Source of the DNA: JBFLXR01 sp040757065
Lineage (GTDB): Bacteria; Pseudomonadota; Gammaproteobacteria; Burkholderiales; Gallionellaceae
Direction of reading: 5' to 3'
Assembly: GCA_040757065.1 (NCBI GenBank)
Contig: JBFLXR010000021.1
Span: forward strand, 1 to 34,221
Length of the DNA stretch: 34,221 bases
Shown here: positions 26,749 through 33,941 of the stretch, one piece after another
How the letters are laid out: each line of letters starts with the position of its first letter
Numbering within the stretch: the stretch's first letter is position 1
Notes under the pieces: generated by a model
What the model saw: only the letters and a program-made list of their open reading frames with translations
The model's database searches: none
Told to the model about the DNA's origin: nothing
Made by a program: the position numbers and the translations under genes

Positions 26749-26780
26749 AAGGACTCAGACACTCTCTGAGTCCTTTTTCT
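26749..26780 (+). terminator. Terminator of ssrA
   Basis: AAGGACTCAGA-CACTC-TCTGAGTCCTT followed by TTTCTTTTC forms a strong stem with a T-run six bases after the tmRNA end. Confidence 0.85.
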
Positions 26781-26821
26781 TTTCTCAGAATCCCGCACAC
26801 AGCGGCTTTATTTTCAATAAG

Positions 26822-26929
26822 TTGCGGACTTCGCATCTCACCACAGCCCTCATGATCCGCAGCAATTCGCTCTCTCCGCGCCGTTATTCTCCGCCGACTC
26901 CCCATCCATGCCCAAGCCGAAGTCCGCAA
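26822..26929. repeat. 12-bp inverted repeat around 84 bp
   Basis: TTGCGGACTTCG (26822-26833) recurs inverted as CGAAGTCCGCAA (26918-26929). The enclosed 84 bp contains no recognisable gene. It could be the remnant of a small non-autonomous element or chance. I see no other features between the ssrA terminator and 27002. Confidence 0.35.
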
Positions 26930-27002
26930 TAGCGCAAAATTTCATCCTTTAATTTCATTGAATTACACGCGGACTTGGATGAACGGTTTGACGGTGGAAT
27001 TG

Positions 27003-27179
27003 CTATCCAGTCAACTTGTTTGCCACTCCATGCGGTACATGGCCGGTGGCGACATGCAGGCGCGCCGACTCACACTGCTTCTGCTGGTCGTAAAAGATGT
27101 CCGCGCCGAACGCCTTGAGAAACGCGCCCTAGTCCATCCCCCCAGAAACAACATCAGCGACATTTCCCAATGCGCAGCG
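27003..27179 (-). pseudogene. Decayed C-terminal fragment of a cytosolic 5'-nucleotidase (cN-I type)
   Basis: The minus strand reads SGGMD, then a TAG stop, then GAFLKAFGADIFYDQQ, CESARLHV and ATGHVPHGVANKL. This resembles the end of bacterial and animal cN-I 5'-nucleotidases (LGG.PKG.FL.....HIFFDDQ......HVP.GV). The stop probably replaces a lysine codon (AAG to TAG). About 59 codons remain; homology is lost to the right where the nuclease operon ends. It looks like a host gene destroyed by insertion, with the operon's 3' end as the junction. The family match is from memory and not from a search. Confidence 0.55.
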
Positions 27180-27180
27180 A

Positions 27181-28383
27181 CTACTCAATTTCTCGGCTAA
27201 TTGTTTCCAATCGTTGCCTGAAGGTATTCACCATACGATTGGTCATGTCCGCTAGAAGCTGAATGGTTTGTTTCCGGTCATCACCCGACTTCAATGTGCT
27301 GTATGAAATATCTGCCGGACCAATGTAAATTTTGTCTCCATTACGCTCCCAAATTAGCGGGGCACCAAAACTCCTTTCGATATCCTCTTTCTGGGACAAG
27401 AGCCGCTGGTAGTAGTCCTCAATCTTGTCAAATCCTTTGAAGAAGGTAAGAAAGACTCCCGCCTTGCCTCTGCTTTGGGCGATATATGCGCTTATCCAAG
27501 CAGATCCGCCTCCCGGTGGCATGCCAAAAAACATATTCGTTGACTTGGCCGGTTTGGGGATGGGTTGGCGCATATCATCCAGTTTCAGAGCCTCCAAATA
27601 CTCGGCCCAAAATGTCTGAAACCAAGGTGCATCAGAATTCTTTGGCGAGTCTGCATCTTGTTGGTCGACTATTTGGTCAGGCTGAACGTCTCCATTGGCT
27701 CCGAGGAAAATTGTGCGCCGAATATTTTCGGTCTTTGCCAAAATGCGAGGTTGCAACAACAGATCCCCATCTGGCATCTTGAACGAGGCGACCTCAATTA
27801 AGCCCAAAGTGAAATGAAGATTCCCGTGCACTTCCAGAAAACCAACCAGAGACTCCACGCCATAACGGATACCATCACCCACTATGAGCAATAGAAAGTC
27901 CCCCCTTTTCAAACTTCGATTAATTCCATCTACAAACGCGGTCTCATCACCTCCAATTTCCTTCACACACGACAGCGGGTGTGCTGGCCCCCTCTTTGAT
28001 GCTTCGCCAACCCGCTTGGCCAGTTCCTCATAAGTCCAGGATGAGAGTTCCTTTGCGTAATCCAGTATCTGCGCGACGACAGTTCGTCTCGCCTCGGAAT
28101 TTCTCCAGAGCTTGGTTTCCACAAGAACAATTTGCCCGGTTGGCGTGACATACAGGATGTCTGCTGGCCCCGCATCGGTTACGATCTCCGTACAAATAGG
28201 AATCAATGAGCCTATGTGTGGATCGATATCCCTGACTGGCAGGCACTGTGGGTTTGCAAACAATATGTCTTGTAACCACTTTTCTGAAAATGCATCACCG
28301 TCATTTGAACTAAGAGCAATGCGCTCCAGAACGGTTGATTGCGTTTTATTCTGTATCAGAATCGGACTTGTAAAAGCACTCAC
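27181..28383 (-). CDS. PD-(D/E)XK nuclease-like protein, C-terminal DUF4268-like region
   Basis: The 400-residue protein has a restriction-endonuclease-type core near the N-terminus: E34 in SEKWLQDILF, D75 in GPADILYVTPTG and E89-x-K91 in IVLVETKLWRN, with a following helix RTVVAQILDYAKEL. This is the classical D...ExK metal site of nucleases related to the DUF91/NucS group. The C-terminal half (from about 260; FWAEYLEAL, WERNGDKIYIG) resembles the helical DUF4268 region found in other defence-associated nucleases. The start is GTG with AGGGAGA upstream, 14 bp after the preceding gene. It is the fourth and last gene of the operon. DNA or RNA target unknown. Confidence 0.7.
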   Translation of the reverse strand: MSAFTSPILIQNKTQSTVLERIALSSNDGDAFSEKWLQDILFANPQCLPVRDIDPHIGSLIPICTEIVTDAGPADILYVTPTGQIVLVETKLWRNSEARRTVVAQILDYAKELSSWTYEELAKRVGEASKRGPAHPLSCVKEIGGDETAFVDGINRSLKRGDFLLLIVGDGIRYGVESLVGFLEVHGNLHFTLGLIEVASFKMPDGDLLLQPRILAKTENIRRTIFLGANGDVQPDQIVDQQDADSPKNSDAPWFQTFWAEYLEALKLDDMRQPIPKPAKSTNMFFGMPPGGGSAWISAYIAQSRGKAGVFLTFFKGFDKIEDYYQRLLSQKEDIERSFGAPLIWERNGDKIYIGPADISYSTLKSGDDRKQTIQLLADMTNRMVNTFRQRLETISREIE

Positions 28384-28397
28384 AAATGATCTCTCCC

Positions 28398-29165
28398 TTA
28401 ATTTTTAAACACACACTCGGCGATATCGACATATACCCCATTATGATCAGAAAGGTACGCGCCATCCTCGGCGAAATGATCCCAAGCTCCGACATCGCCA
28501 ATTTCAAACACATTCTCGGTCACACAAATGTGATCGATATTGTTTCTTGCCCGATCTATTCGTTGGTCTACTTTCAACTTCCCCGTATCACCAAAATTCT
28601 CTGTCGTCAGGCAAACCAACCCACTTCTTGCGAGTTGCTCTGTCAACAAGCCCCGACCATGAGCCGTGCCATAAGTACGCGAAGAGCCATCGCGGGTTTG
28701 ATTGAAGTCTCCTGCCACGATCATCGGCAGCGCAGCTTGAGCACGCAAACGCGCCCAGTCATTGCCCTGAACACCGATGGCTTTGTAGTGTTCCGCCCAT
28801 GCAGGTGACTTTTGATCCGGCCCTTTATCACCGTGGTAGGTAATGATCGTGCCATAAACCAACACATCTCCCAGCGAGGAAGCGATCTGCGCACAGACAG
28901 TCAACTCCGGATCGCTCGTTTCATGCTGATGCACAATCGGAAATCTTGACCAGATCGCCGCATAGTATTTTTTATATTCATTTGGCTGGGTATATTGCAC
29001 GCTATAACCGTATGGCGACAAGTCGACCTGTGCACAGGTTTCCGTCAGCACCAGTATGTCCGGAGCCATTCTCATGATGGCTTCGATCTGCCGTTGTATA
29101 GGCCGTTTACTATTTGAAGCGTGATCCAGATTCCAGGTGGCTATGCGCAACGTCTGTCTCTCCAT
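28398..29165 (-). CDS. Endonuclease/exonuclease/phosphatase-fold enzyme (DNase I-like)
   Basis: The 255-residue protein has the complete EEP active-site set: RIATWNLDHA (N12), LVLTETCAQ (E42, metal ligand), MIVAGDFNQTRDG (DxN), NIDHICVT, and LSDHNGVYVDI (catalytic Asp-His). There is no signal peptide, so it acts in the cytoplasm, unlike secreted DNases. The family includes exonuclease III, DNase I-like nucleases, and nucleotide or lipid phosphatases, so the substrate cannot be set from motifs. AGGA lies 6-7 bases before ATG, and the upstream gap is 18 bp. Third gene of the operon. Confidence 0.75.
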   Translation of the reverse strand: MERQTLRIATWNLDHASNSKRPIQRQIEAIMRMAPDILVLTETCAQVDLSPYGYSVQYTQPNEYKKYYAAIWSRFPIVHQHETSDPELTVCAQIASSLGDVLVYGTIITYHGDKGPDQKSPAWAEHYKAIGVQGNDWARLRAQAALPMIVAGDFNQTRDGSSRTYGTAHGRGLLTEQLARSGLVCLTTENFGDTGKLKVDQRIDRARNNIDHICVTENVFEIGDVGAWDHFAEDGAYLSDHNGVYVDIAECVFKN

Positions 29166-29183
29166 CTTATTTCCTGCGTTCTA

Positions 29184-30152
29184 TCAGTCAGGCTGTACAA
29201 CTTCGGTTTTAGCGATTGCCTGCACGGTATCGCCAAACCCGCGCAACCACCAATCTAGCCTTGTCGAATCAACCACGGTCGCTGTGATTTCGTAAAATCC
29301 ATCGAACTCTGTGACCTGCTGATCTTGTGATAATGGCGACTCCAGCAAGTGCAGACCTGCATCCTTCTTGATGCGGAAGGTCAACCGGATGTGCTTCCCC
29401 TCGCCAAAACTGAAGCGACCATCGTTGTCGTATTTCTCCAAATCAAAATCCTTAGGTCGCTGGAATGGTTGCGTCGTCGCTTCGGCAGCCACAATCCGAT
29501 GCAGCGCTAAACTACGCTCGTTGTCGAAATCCTTGAAGCGGCACACCAAGTAGAAACGTGGGCCTTGCTGCGCCAACCCCAAGGGCATCACTTCGGCCTG
29601 CGTGCGCTTACCCGATGCGTTCTCATAATCCACCTTCAGCCAGTGATTTGCGTATAGCGCATTACTGACCTGCTCAAAAACGCCCGGTTTGATCTTGGGT
29701 GGCAGCAGCGGCTGTGTGGTACTAACCACACGCACTTTTTTCAGCCACTCACGCTCGCGCTGCGCATTGGAATATGGCGCAAGATTGCTGCGCGCCTGAT
29801 CAAAAAAACCTTCCATGGATTTCAGCAAACTGGCGGGCAGCAGGCTGCGCAGGTGTTGCTCCGCCAAGGTCAGCAGCAATGATTCCTGCTCGGTAAGTGT
29901 CGGCAGCGCCATCCCTCGTGATTTTTCTTTCCAGCGGTAACCGTAGGGTTTACTACGCTCATCACGCTCGATGTCGAAGTGGCTGCTGAGCATTTCCAAC
30001 TGGCGCTGGATGGTGCGCAGGTCGCGCCCGACCTCGCTGTCGGCGAGTTGTTCATACAGTTCTCTAGCTGTAACGTATCGCCCGCGAGGAATGCGACGCA
30101 TCAGTTCGAGGGCGAGCAATACGGTTTCTTTGGTATCAGGTCGCTTGGACAT
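29184..30152 (-). CDS. WYL-domain transcriptional regulator (wHTH-WYL-WCX)
   Basis: The 322-residue protein has an N-terminal winged helix-turn-helix (YVTARELYEQL...GRDLRTIQRQLEML). A WYL domain follows (about 165-235; NHWLKVDYENASGK, PLGLAQQGPRFYLVCRF, LALHRIVAAEAT), then a C-terminal WCX-type extension ending SFGEGKHIRLTFRI...LDWWLRGFGD. Relatives such as BrxR and CapW repress phage-defence operons and sense a ligand through WYL. I chose ATG at 30152; ATG at 30176 is in frame. Either overlaps the end of the first gene, so the regulator is translated with the system it probably controls. Confidence 0.82.
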   Translation of the reverse strand: MSKRPDTKETVLLALELMRRIPRGRYVTARELYEQLADSEVGRDLRTIQRQLEMLSSHFDIERDERSKPYGYRWKEKSRGMALPTLTEQESLLLTLAEQHLRSLLPASLLKSMEGFFDQARSNLAPYSNAQREREWLKKVRVVSTTQPLLPPKIKPGVFEQVSNALYANHWLKVDYENASGKRTQAEVMPLGLAQQGPRFYLVCRFKDFDNERSLALHRIVAAEATTQPFQRPKDFDLEKYDNDGRFSFGEGKHIRLTFRIKKDAGLHLLESPLSQDQQVTEFDGFYEITATVVDSTRLDWWLRGFGDTVQAIAKTEVVQPD

Positions 30153-31662
30153 ATAGATTTTCGAATTTAAATTCATGACGACCTGACAGGAATTGCCACA
30201 GCCGCACCATGGCGAAGGTGTCTAGTCCACAGTATGCCAACAGTTGCTTTTCGAGGGTTTTCTTCTTGCACAGTCCAGTATAGGGGCAAGTAGCTTCCTG
30301 ATAGGCTTCCATTGCCATACCGCCATTCTGTACACCTTCGAGTTTCTCATAGCTCAAGTCTGGAGCGATCGCAGGCAAGACCGCCTTGATGCTCCAACTT
30401 CCGCGTTGGGTCGGGTTGTAATAATGTGTGCGCGTGATGGGAAGCAAATCGACGAGCCGATCCTTGATCGCAAGCAAAGCGTCAGACAAATCTGCGAAGC
30501 GATCAGCCAGTTCCCGGATTCGACCACCTTCAAATCCCGCGTTGTATACGAAGATCGGTCCGTTACCGCAGCAGGCAGTAACCAGCGCCTCCGAAAAAGG
30601 ACGCGAGGGATCATCCCGACTAAGATCGAGGAATGCCTGCGATGTCAGCTTGCCGTGAACATCCAAGATGTGCAGGCTGAACTGAAAAGGGATTTGCTGG
30701 TAAGGACGGGTGCCTCCCCATACAGGAATTGCGCGCTGGATCGTTTCAAAATCCAGAAATAACGCGGGCAATGAATATTTCGCCAACTCTGCGGCAGCGC
30801 CATCCGCATCGAAATATACCGTACCGTTCAGAGTGTGGGTTTTGACACGTCGCTGCAAATCGCTGAGCAGACCGTCAGGGACATCGCGCAAATCAAGACC
30901 GGGATGCTCATCGACATATCCCCGGAATTCAGGAGACTGGTTGTATGGCAACCAGTGAACCGGAAATTCTGGCTGCGTCTCTTGGGATGAACAGTATTCG
31001 TGAAATCCGCAGGAGAATGGAGTGCTGCAATGCGTCCCGGTAGATATGGATGGTTCCGAAGCCATCGCCGCAGTAACCTGTGCAGCGGAAATCCAACCCC
31101 GCACTTCGTCATCACGGGAAAACGTCGCCTCAGTCAGATCGCATTCCTTGAGCAGCCCCCGATAGTCATCCTGTCCGGGATAAACGAAACTGTTGTCGAT
31201 ATGCGCCAGCGCAATAGACTGGAGTGGTACACCGGCATGGCGTGCAACATAGGCCTGGATAGCCACATCGTCACGGTGATACTCCTTCACCCCAGTCGAA
31301 GATTTGACCTCGATCATGCGCCACATGCGCTGCCCGTTCTGAACTACAGGCAGCATCACATCTGCAAACGCATATGCCCCTTCAGTCGAGTAACCGACTT
31401 CGAATAAGGGAAGATCAGAATTCAACAGTTCCTTGCTACGGCGAAAAGCTGCAGGAAATCCGTCACGATTGGCATTGAACAGCACACCTTTTTGCTCAGG
31501 ATCATAAAGATAGCGGGCAATGTCACCAACGGTATGACCGACATCAAAACTGGCAAGTGTATCGGGCGTATCCTTGCGCAATTTCGGTTTATACATTTCC
31601 AGCCACATGCGTTTCGGGCATTGGCGGTGGGCGATCAGTCTGGTTTTGGACAATTGCTTCAT
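30136..31662 (-). CDS. Cas4-like / DnaQ-like fused nuclease (DUF2779-type)
   Basis: The 508-residue protein joins two nuclease domains. The N-terminal part resembles Cas4/AddB-type PD-(D/E)XK nucleases with an iron-sulphur cluster: LSKTRLIAHRQCPKRMWLE (C15), H43, E88, D101 and E118-V-K120 (MIEVKSS), then C212, C218 and C224 in CSTPFSCGFHEYC. The C-terminal part resembles a DEDD exonuclease: LPALFLDFETI (D304, E306), FVYNAGFEGGRI, and YCGLDTFAMVRLW (D481). This matches the DUF2779 architecture. It heads the four-gene operon with GGAG 6 bases before ATG. No cas genes or CRISPR repeats are nearby, so a CRISPR role is unlikely. Confidence 0.78.
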   Translation of the reverse strand: MKQLSKTRLIAHRQCPKRMWLEMYKPKLRKDTPDTLASFDVGHTVGDIARYLYDPEQKGVLFNANRDGFPAAFRRSKELLNSDLPLFEVGYSTEGAYAFADVMLPVVQNGQRMWRMIEVKSSTGVKEYHRDDVAIQAYVARHAGVPLQSIALAHIDNSFVYPGQDDYRGLLKECDLTEATFSRDDEVRGWISAAQVTAAMASEPSISTGTHCSTPFSCGFHEYCSSQETQPEFPVHWLPYNQSPEFRGYVDEHPGLDLRDVPDGLLSDLQRRVKTHTLNGTVYFDADGAAAELAKYSLPALFLDFETIQRAIPVWGGTRPYQQIPFQFSLHILDVHGKLTSQAFLDLSRDDPSRPFSEALVTACCGNGPIFVYNAGFEGGRIRELADRFADLSDALLAIKDRLVDLLPITRTHYYNPTQRGSWSIKAVLPAIAPDLSYEKLEGVQNGGMAMEAYQEATCPYTGLCKKKTLEKQLLAYCGLDTFAMVRLWQFLSGRHEFKFENLYVQAT

Positions 31663-31683
31663 GTGGACTCCGTATATCTCAAT

Positions 31684-31726
31684 AAAGTTACATCATCCAC
31701 AGCCATACGACAAACTGCGTCGTATG
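31684..31726 (-). promoter_or_regulatory. Putative operon promoter with overlapping operator palindrome
   Basis: A perfect 8-bp inverted repeat, CATACGAC (31704-31711) and GTCGTATG (31719-31726), with a 7-bp centre lies about 42 bp before the first operon gene. On the minus strand a possible -35 TTGTCG overlaps one arm, and TAACTT follows 17 bases later as a weak -10. This placement fits repression by the WYL protein encoded second in the operon. Confidence 0.45.
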
Positions 31727-31745
31727 AATTTAACTGTCCGCAGCA

Positions 31746-31828
31746 TCCCACACCAACGGCGGATCAACCGCCATGTCGAACATGGATCGCATCATCCGGC
31801 AGTGTGTCATCCAGAATCGCCGCGATGG
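31746..31828 (-). pseudogene. Frameshifted 3' fragment of the recombinase-associated HTH gene
   Basis: These 83 bp match 33547-33628 at about 74 of 83 aligned columns, in the same orientation. The minus strand encodes IAAILDDTLPDDAI, then after a 1-base shift MFDMAVDPPLVWDAAD, against TIAAILDDSLPGDAILFDMAVDPPLVW in the intact gene. It is therefore a second, decayed copy of the end of that gene, and marks an older insertion of a related element. Confidence 0.75.
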
Positions 31829-31865
31829 AAGTACCATGTGATTACGATAATTGCAAAGCCACCAT

Positions 31866-32900
31866 TCAGCATTTCTTTGCATATTTTCGGATAACTCTAA
31901 GAATTTCACTCTCTCGTAAATGCAACCTTTTCTGGAAATCTTCGCGAGACGCTGTTAATGAATTTCCCAAGCGCAAGCTCTTATACCGATCATGTAACTC
32001 ATTAGCTATCCTGTCCACGATCTCAGACAAGCCAGCCTCTATGGATCTACATCCGTCTTCATCAGGCTCAAGCGCATAGGGGCATGTCTCACCACTACCA
32101 CCAGAATAAAATCCTTCAAGCGGTCTTCCTAATTTGATGGAAAAATCTAGATAATCATCTAACCATTCACGTTCATAGGCCACAGCAATAAACGAGTGAA
32201 TATTCTCGAGAAGGTTGTCTATATCCGTATAGGTCATCTCCCGATAAATACGGCAATTTCGCTTTGACTGACTTTGAGTGGCTTCAATTTGCTCTGAAAT
32301 GCGCAAGGCTGAATATTGTGCTTCTGGCAAATTAACAATTTGTCTCAGCTTCTTACAACCCAATACGCCAACTCTTTGGAGCGAAGCGCATTGCCTGATC
32401 GAGAAATAATCAAGCGAAGAAGACTTATGCACATCAATTTCCTCAAGAGATGGAGCATTTTCTATTTCTAACCAATAGAGCCCGCCTTCCACCACAACTG
32501 AGCGAAGACTGGGTAGGTTCCTGCAAATCAGCCAACGCAGTGCAGAGGGGCTAGAGGCAATCCTAACAATCTCACCATTTTTTGTAACAAGCTTTGAGTT
32601 AGGCGATTTTTTTACTACTATGGAAGTAAGGTTCGGAAGATTCTCAACAGTAATATATTCAAGGCGAGGTTCATTAGATGGAATAACCAAATGAGTTACT
32701 TGATTGTTATTTGAAATTGCCAAATTTGGCTTAGGTAATCGACCTGACTTCGCGGCTGTCTTGTACTCATTCGGCATATGTAAATATACCTGAGTATCAA
32801 TATCCCTATTTCTTAAATCCAGTACGCCCTTTAAAAGTGGCAGATCAAGAAGCTCAGATGTTCTTTTGAGAACCCTTAATTTGTTTGCTTTAGCATTCAT
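31866..32900 (-). CDS. Hypothetical protein with solenoid-like leucine-rich segments
   Basis: I do not recognise this 344-residue protein. Its middle (about 70-200) has irregular repeats of the type LPNLTSIVVKKS, LPSLRSVVVEGG, APSLEEIDVHKS and CASLQRVGVLG. This fits a beta-solenoid or leucine-rich-repeat surface of about 20-25 residues per turn, often used for recognition. The C-terminal part is helical and charged, with a Cys-containing GETCPYALEPDEDGC segment. The gene is clearly AT-rich compared with the chromosome, a sign of transfer. The ATG at 32900 follows the stop of the small upstream ORF by one base, with GGGTGAG as ribosome site. Confidence 0.6.
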   Translation of the reverse strand: MNAKANKLRVLKRTSELLDLPLLKGVLDLRNRDIDTQVYLHMPNEYKTAAKSGRLPKPNLAISNNNQVTHLVIPSNEPRLEYITVENLPNLTSIVVKKSPNSKLVTKNGEIVRIASSPSALRWLICRNLPSLRSVVVEGGLYWLEIENAPSLEEIDVHKSSSLDYFSIRQCASLQRVGVLGCKKLRQIVNLPEAQYSALRISEQIEATQSQSKRNCRIYREMTYTDIDNLLENIHSFIAVAYEREWLDDYLDFSIKLGRPLEGFYSGGSGETCPYALEPDEDGCRSIEAGLSEIVDRIANELHDRYKSLRLGNSLTASREDFQKRLHLRESEILRVIRKYAKKC

Positions 32901-32901
32901 A

Positions 32902-33096
32902 TCACTCACCCAATAATCTCGCTACTCGCTGATTCCTTACTTCTTCATCTGAATATATAGTTGCATAATCTAAAATGCATTTGCAAAATTCAGTGGCCGT
33001 GATCATAAATAAGTGCTTTATCAGATTACCACCATAACCAACAAGTAGCTCACGTGATGAGCCACTCCTGTGAAAAAATCCCAACCTACTAACCAC
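32902..33096 (-). CDS. Small ORF coupled to the solenoid-protein gene
   Basis: The frame gives 64 residues from GTG 33096, or 34 from ATG 33006 (MITATEFCKCILDYATIYSD...). Neither start has a good ribosome site. The stop TGA is one base before the ATG of the next gene, a translational-coupling arrangement, which is the main support for it being real. The acidic/basic end SDEEVRNQRVARLLGE is plausible protein. Function unknown; an immunity or partner protein is one option. Confidence 0.4.
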   Translation of the reverse strand: MVSRLGFFHRSGSSRELLVGYGGNLIKHLFMITATEFCKCILDYATIYSDEEVRNQRVARLLGE

Positions 33097-33108
33097 GCAA
33101 AATAAACT

Positions 33109-33534
33109 ATGAGTGCAACCATTCTCGCAGCATGTCTAATCATCGGGATTTCAGACGGTGACACTCTTACCGCCATGTGCAACCAAAATGAGCAGATAAA
33201 AATCCGCTTGGCTGAAATCGATGCTCCGGAAAAAATCCAGCCTTTCGGTCAGCGCTCCAAGCAATCATTGGCGGAGATGTGTTTCAAGAAGCCTGCGGAG
33301 ATTCAGGTACAAGCTACCGACCGCTATCATCGTTCGGTGGCGCGGGTTACCTGCAATGGAGTAGATGCTAATGCCGAGCAGATCCGCCGTGGCATGGCTT
33401 GGGTGTATGACAAATACAACAAAGACCGATCATTCTATGAACTCCAGAACACTGCTCGAAATGAACAGCGTGGACTTTGGGCTGATCAGTCGCCAATTCC
33501 CCCTTGGGAATGGCGGCATTCACGAAAACCCTAG
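33109..33534 (+). CDS. Staphylococcal-nuclease-like (thermonuclease) protein
   Basis: This 141-residue SNase-fold enzyme is calcium-dependent in its family and cleaves DNA and RNA. Active-site counterparts are visible: D18 in SDGDTL, R33, D38 and E41 in IKIRLAEIDAPEK, and R75 in DRYHRSVARV. The end GLWADQSPIPPWEWRHSRK is typical of bacterial homologues. Relatives usually have a full signal peptide before the GISDGDT strand. Here only about ten residues (MSATILAACL) precede it, and an in-frame stop lies two codons upstream, so the leader looks lost or replaced. It converges on the HTH gene with a 4-bp overlap. Confidence 0.85.
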   Translation: MSATILAACLIIGISDGDTLTAMCNQNEQIKIRLAEIDAPEKIQPFGQRSKQSLAEMCFKKPAEIQVQATDRYHRSVARVTCNGVDANAEQIRRGMAWVYDKYNKDRSFYELQNTARNEQRGLWADQSPIPPWEWRHSRKP

Positions 33535-33941
33535 CCGACAAGCGGCTCCCACACCAACGGCGGATCAACCGCCATATCGAACAAAATGGCATCACCCGGC
33601 AGCGAGTCATCCAGAATCGCCGCGATGGTCCATGGCGGCAGCAGCGTCAGGTTGACCATCCGGCTCACGTAGCTGTTGTCCACGCCCTCGCGGGCCGCAA
33701 GTTCACGCATGGTTTTCACCTCACCGGATTCCAGCATGGCCAGCCAACGGTGTCCGCGCGCCAGCGCCAGTTGCATGGCCGTCGGTTTTTTCGGCGAGTT
33801 TGCTATCCCCTCTTCACCGTTGGGCAGGGTGATTTTCTTGCACCCGCCCCGTCGCTTGATCTTGATCGGGATATTGAGCGTCAGGCTGCCGTTGCTGAAC
33901 GGTACGGCCTCGGCGTGGCCTTCGATTTTGATGGAGCTCAT
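33531..33941 (-). CDS. Recombinase-associated helix-turn-helix protein
   Basis: The 136-residue protein has a basic, strand-rich N-terminus (LTLNIPIKIKRRGGCKKITLP). A ParB/KorB-like helix-turn-helix follows (about 75-110; MRELAAREGVDNSYVSRMVNLTLLPPWTIAAIL), then a conserved tail ILFDMAVDPPLVWEPL. Proteins of this kind are regularly encoded straight after large serine recombinases in integrative elements. Its start overlaps the recombinase stop by 4 bp. It may act as a directionality factor or regulator; that is inference. Its 3' end is duplicated at 31746-31828. Confidence 0.7.
   Translation of the reverse strand: MSSIKIEGHAEAVPFSNGSLTLNIPIKIKRRGGCKKITLPNGEEGIANSPKKPTAMQLALARGHRWLAMLESGEVKTMRELAAREGVDNSYVSRMVNLTLLPPWTIAAILDDSLPGDAILFDMAVDPPLVWEPLVG

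Noticed and set aside
26666..26929. Minus-strand frame with RRGELNPRPRALYRQ across the end of ssrA
   Set aside because: This is the well-known spurious translation of antisense tmRNA/tRNA-like sequence.
26958..27200. Plus-strand 80-codon frame after ssrA
   Set aside because: It lies opposite the decayed 5'-nucleotidase fragment, whose minus-strand reading is recognisable; the plus-strand product is not.
30136..31662. Possible CRISPR-Cas locus because of the Cas4-like domain
   Set aside because: No repeat-spacer array and no cas1, cas2 or effector gene is present; the fused DEDD domain fits DUF2779-type proteins better.
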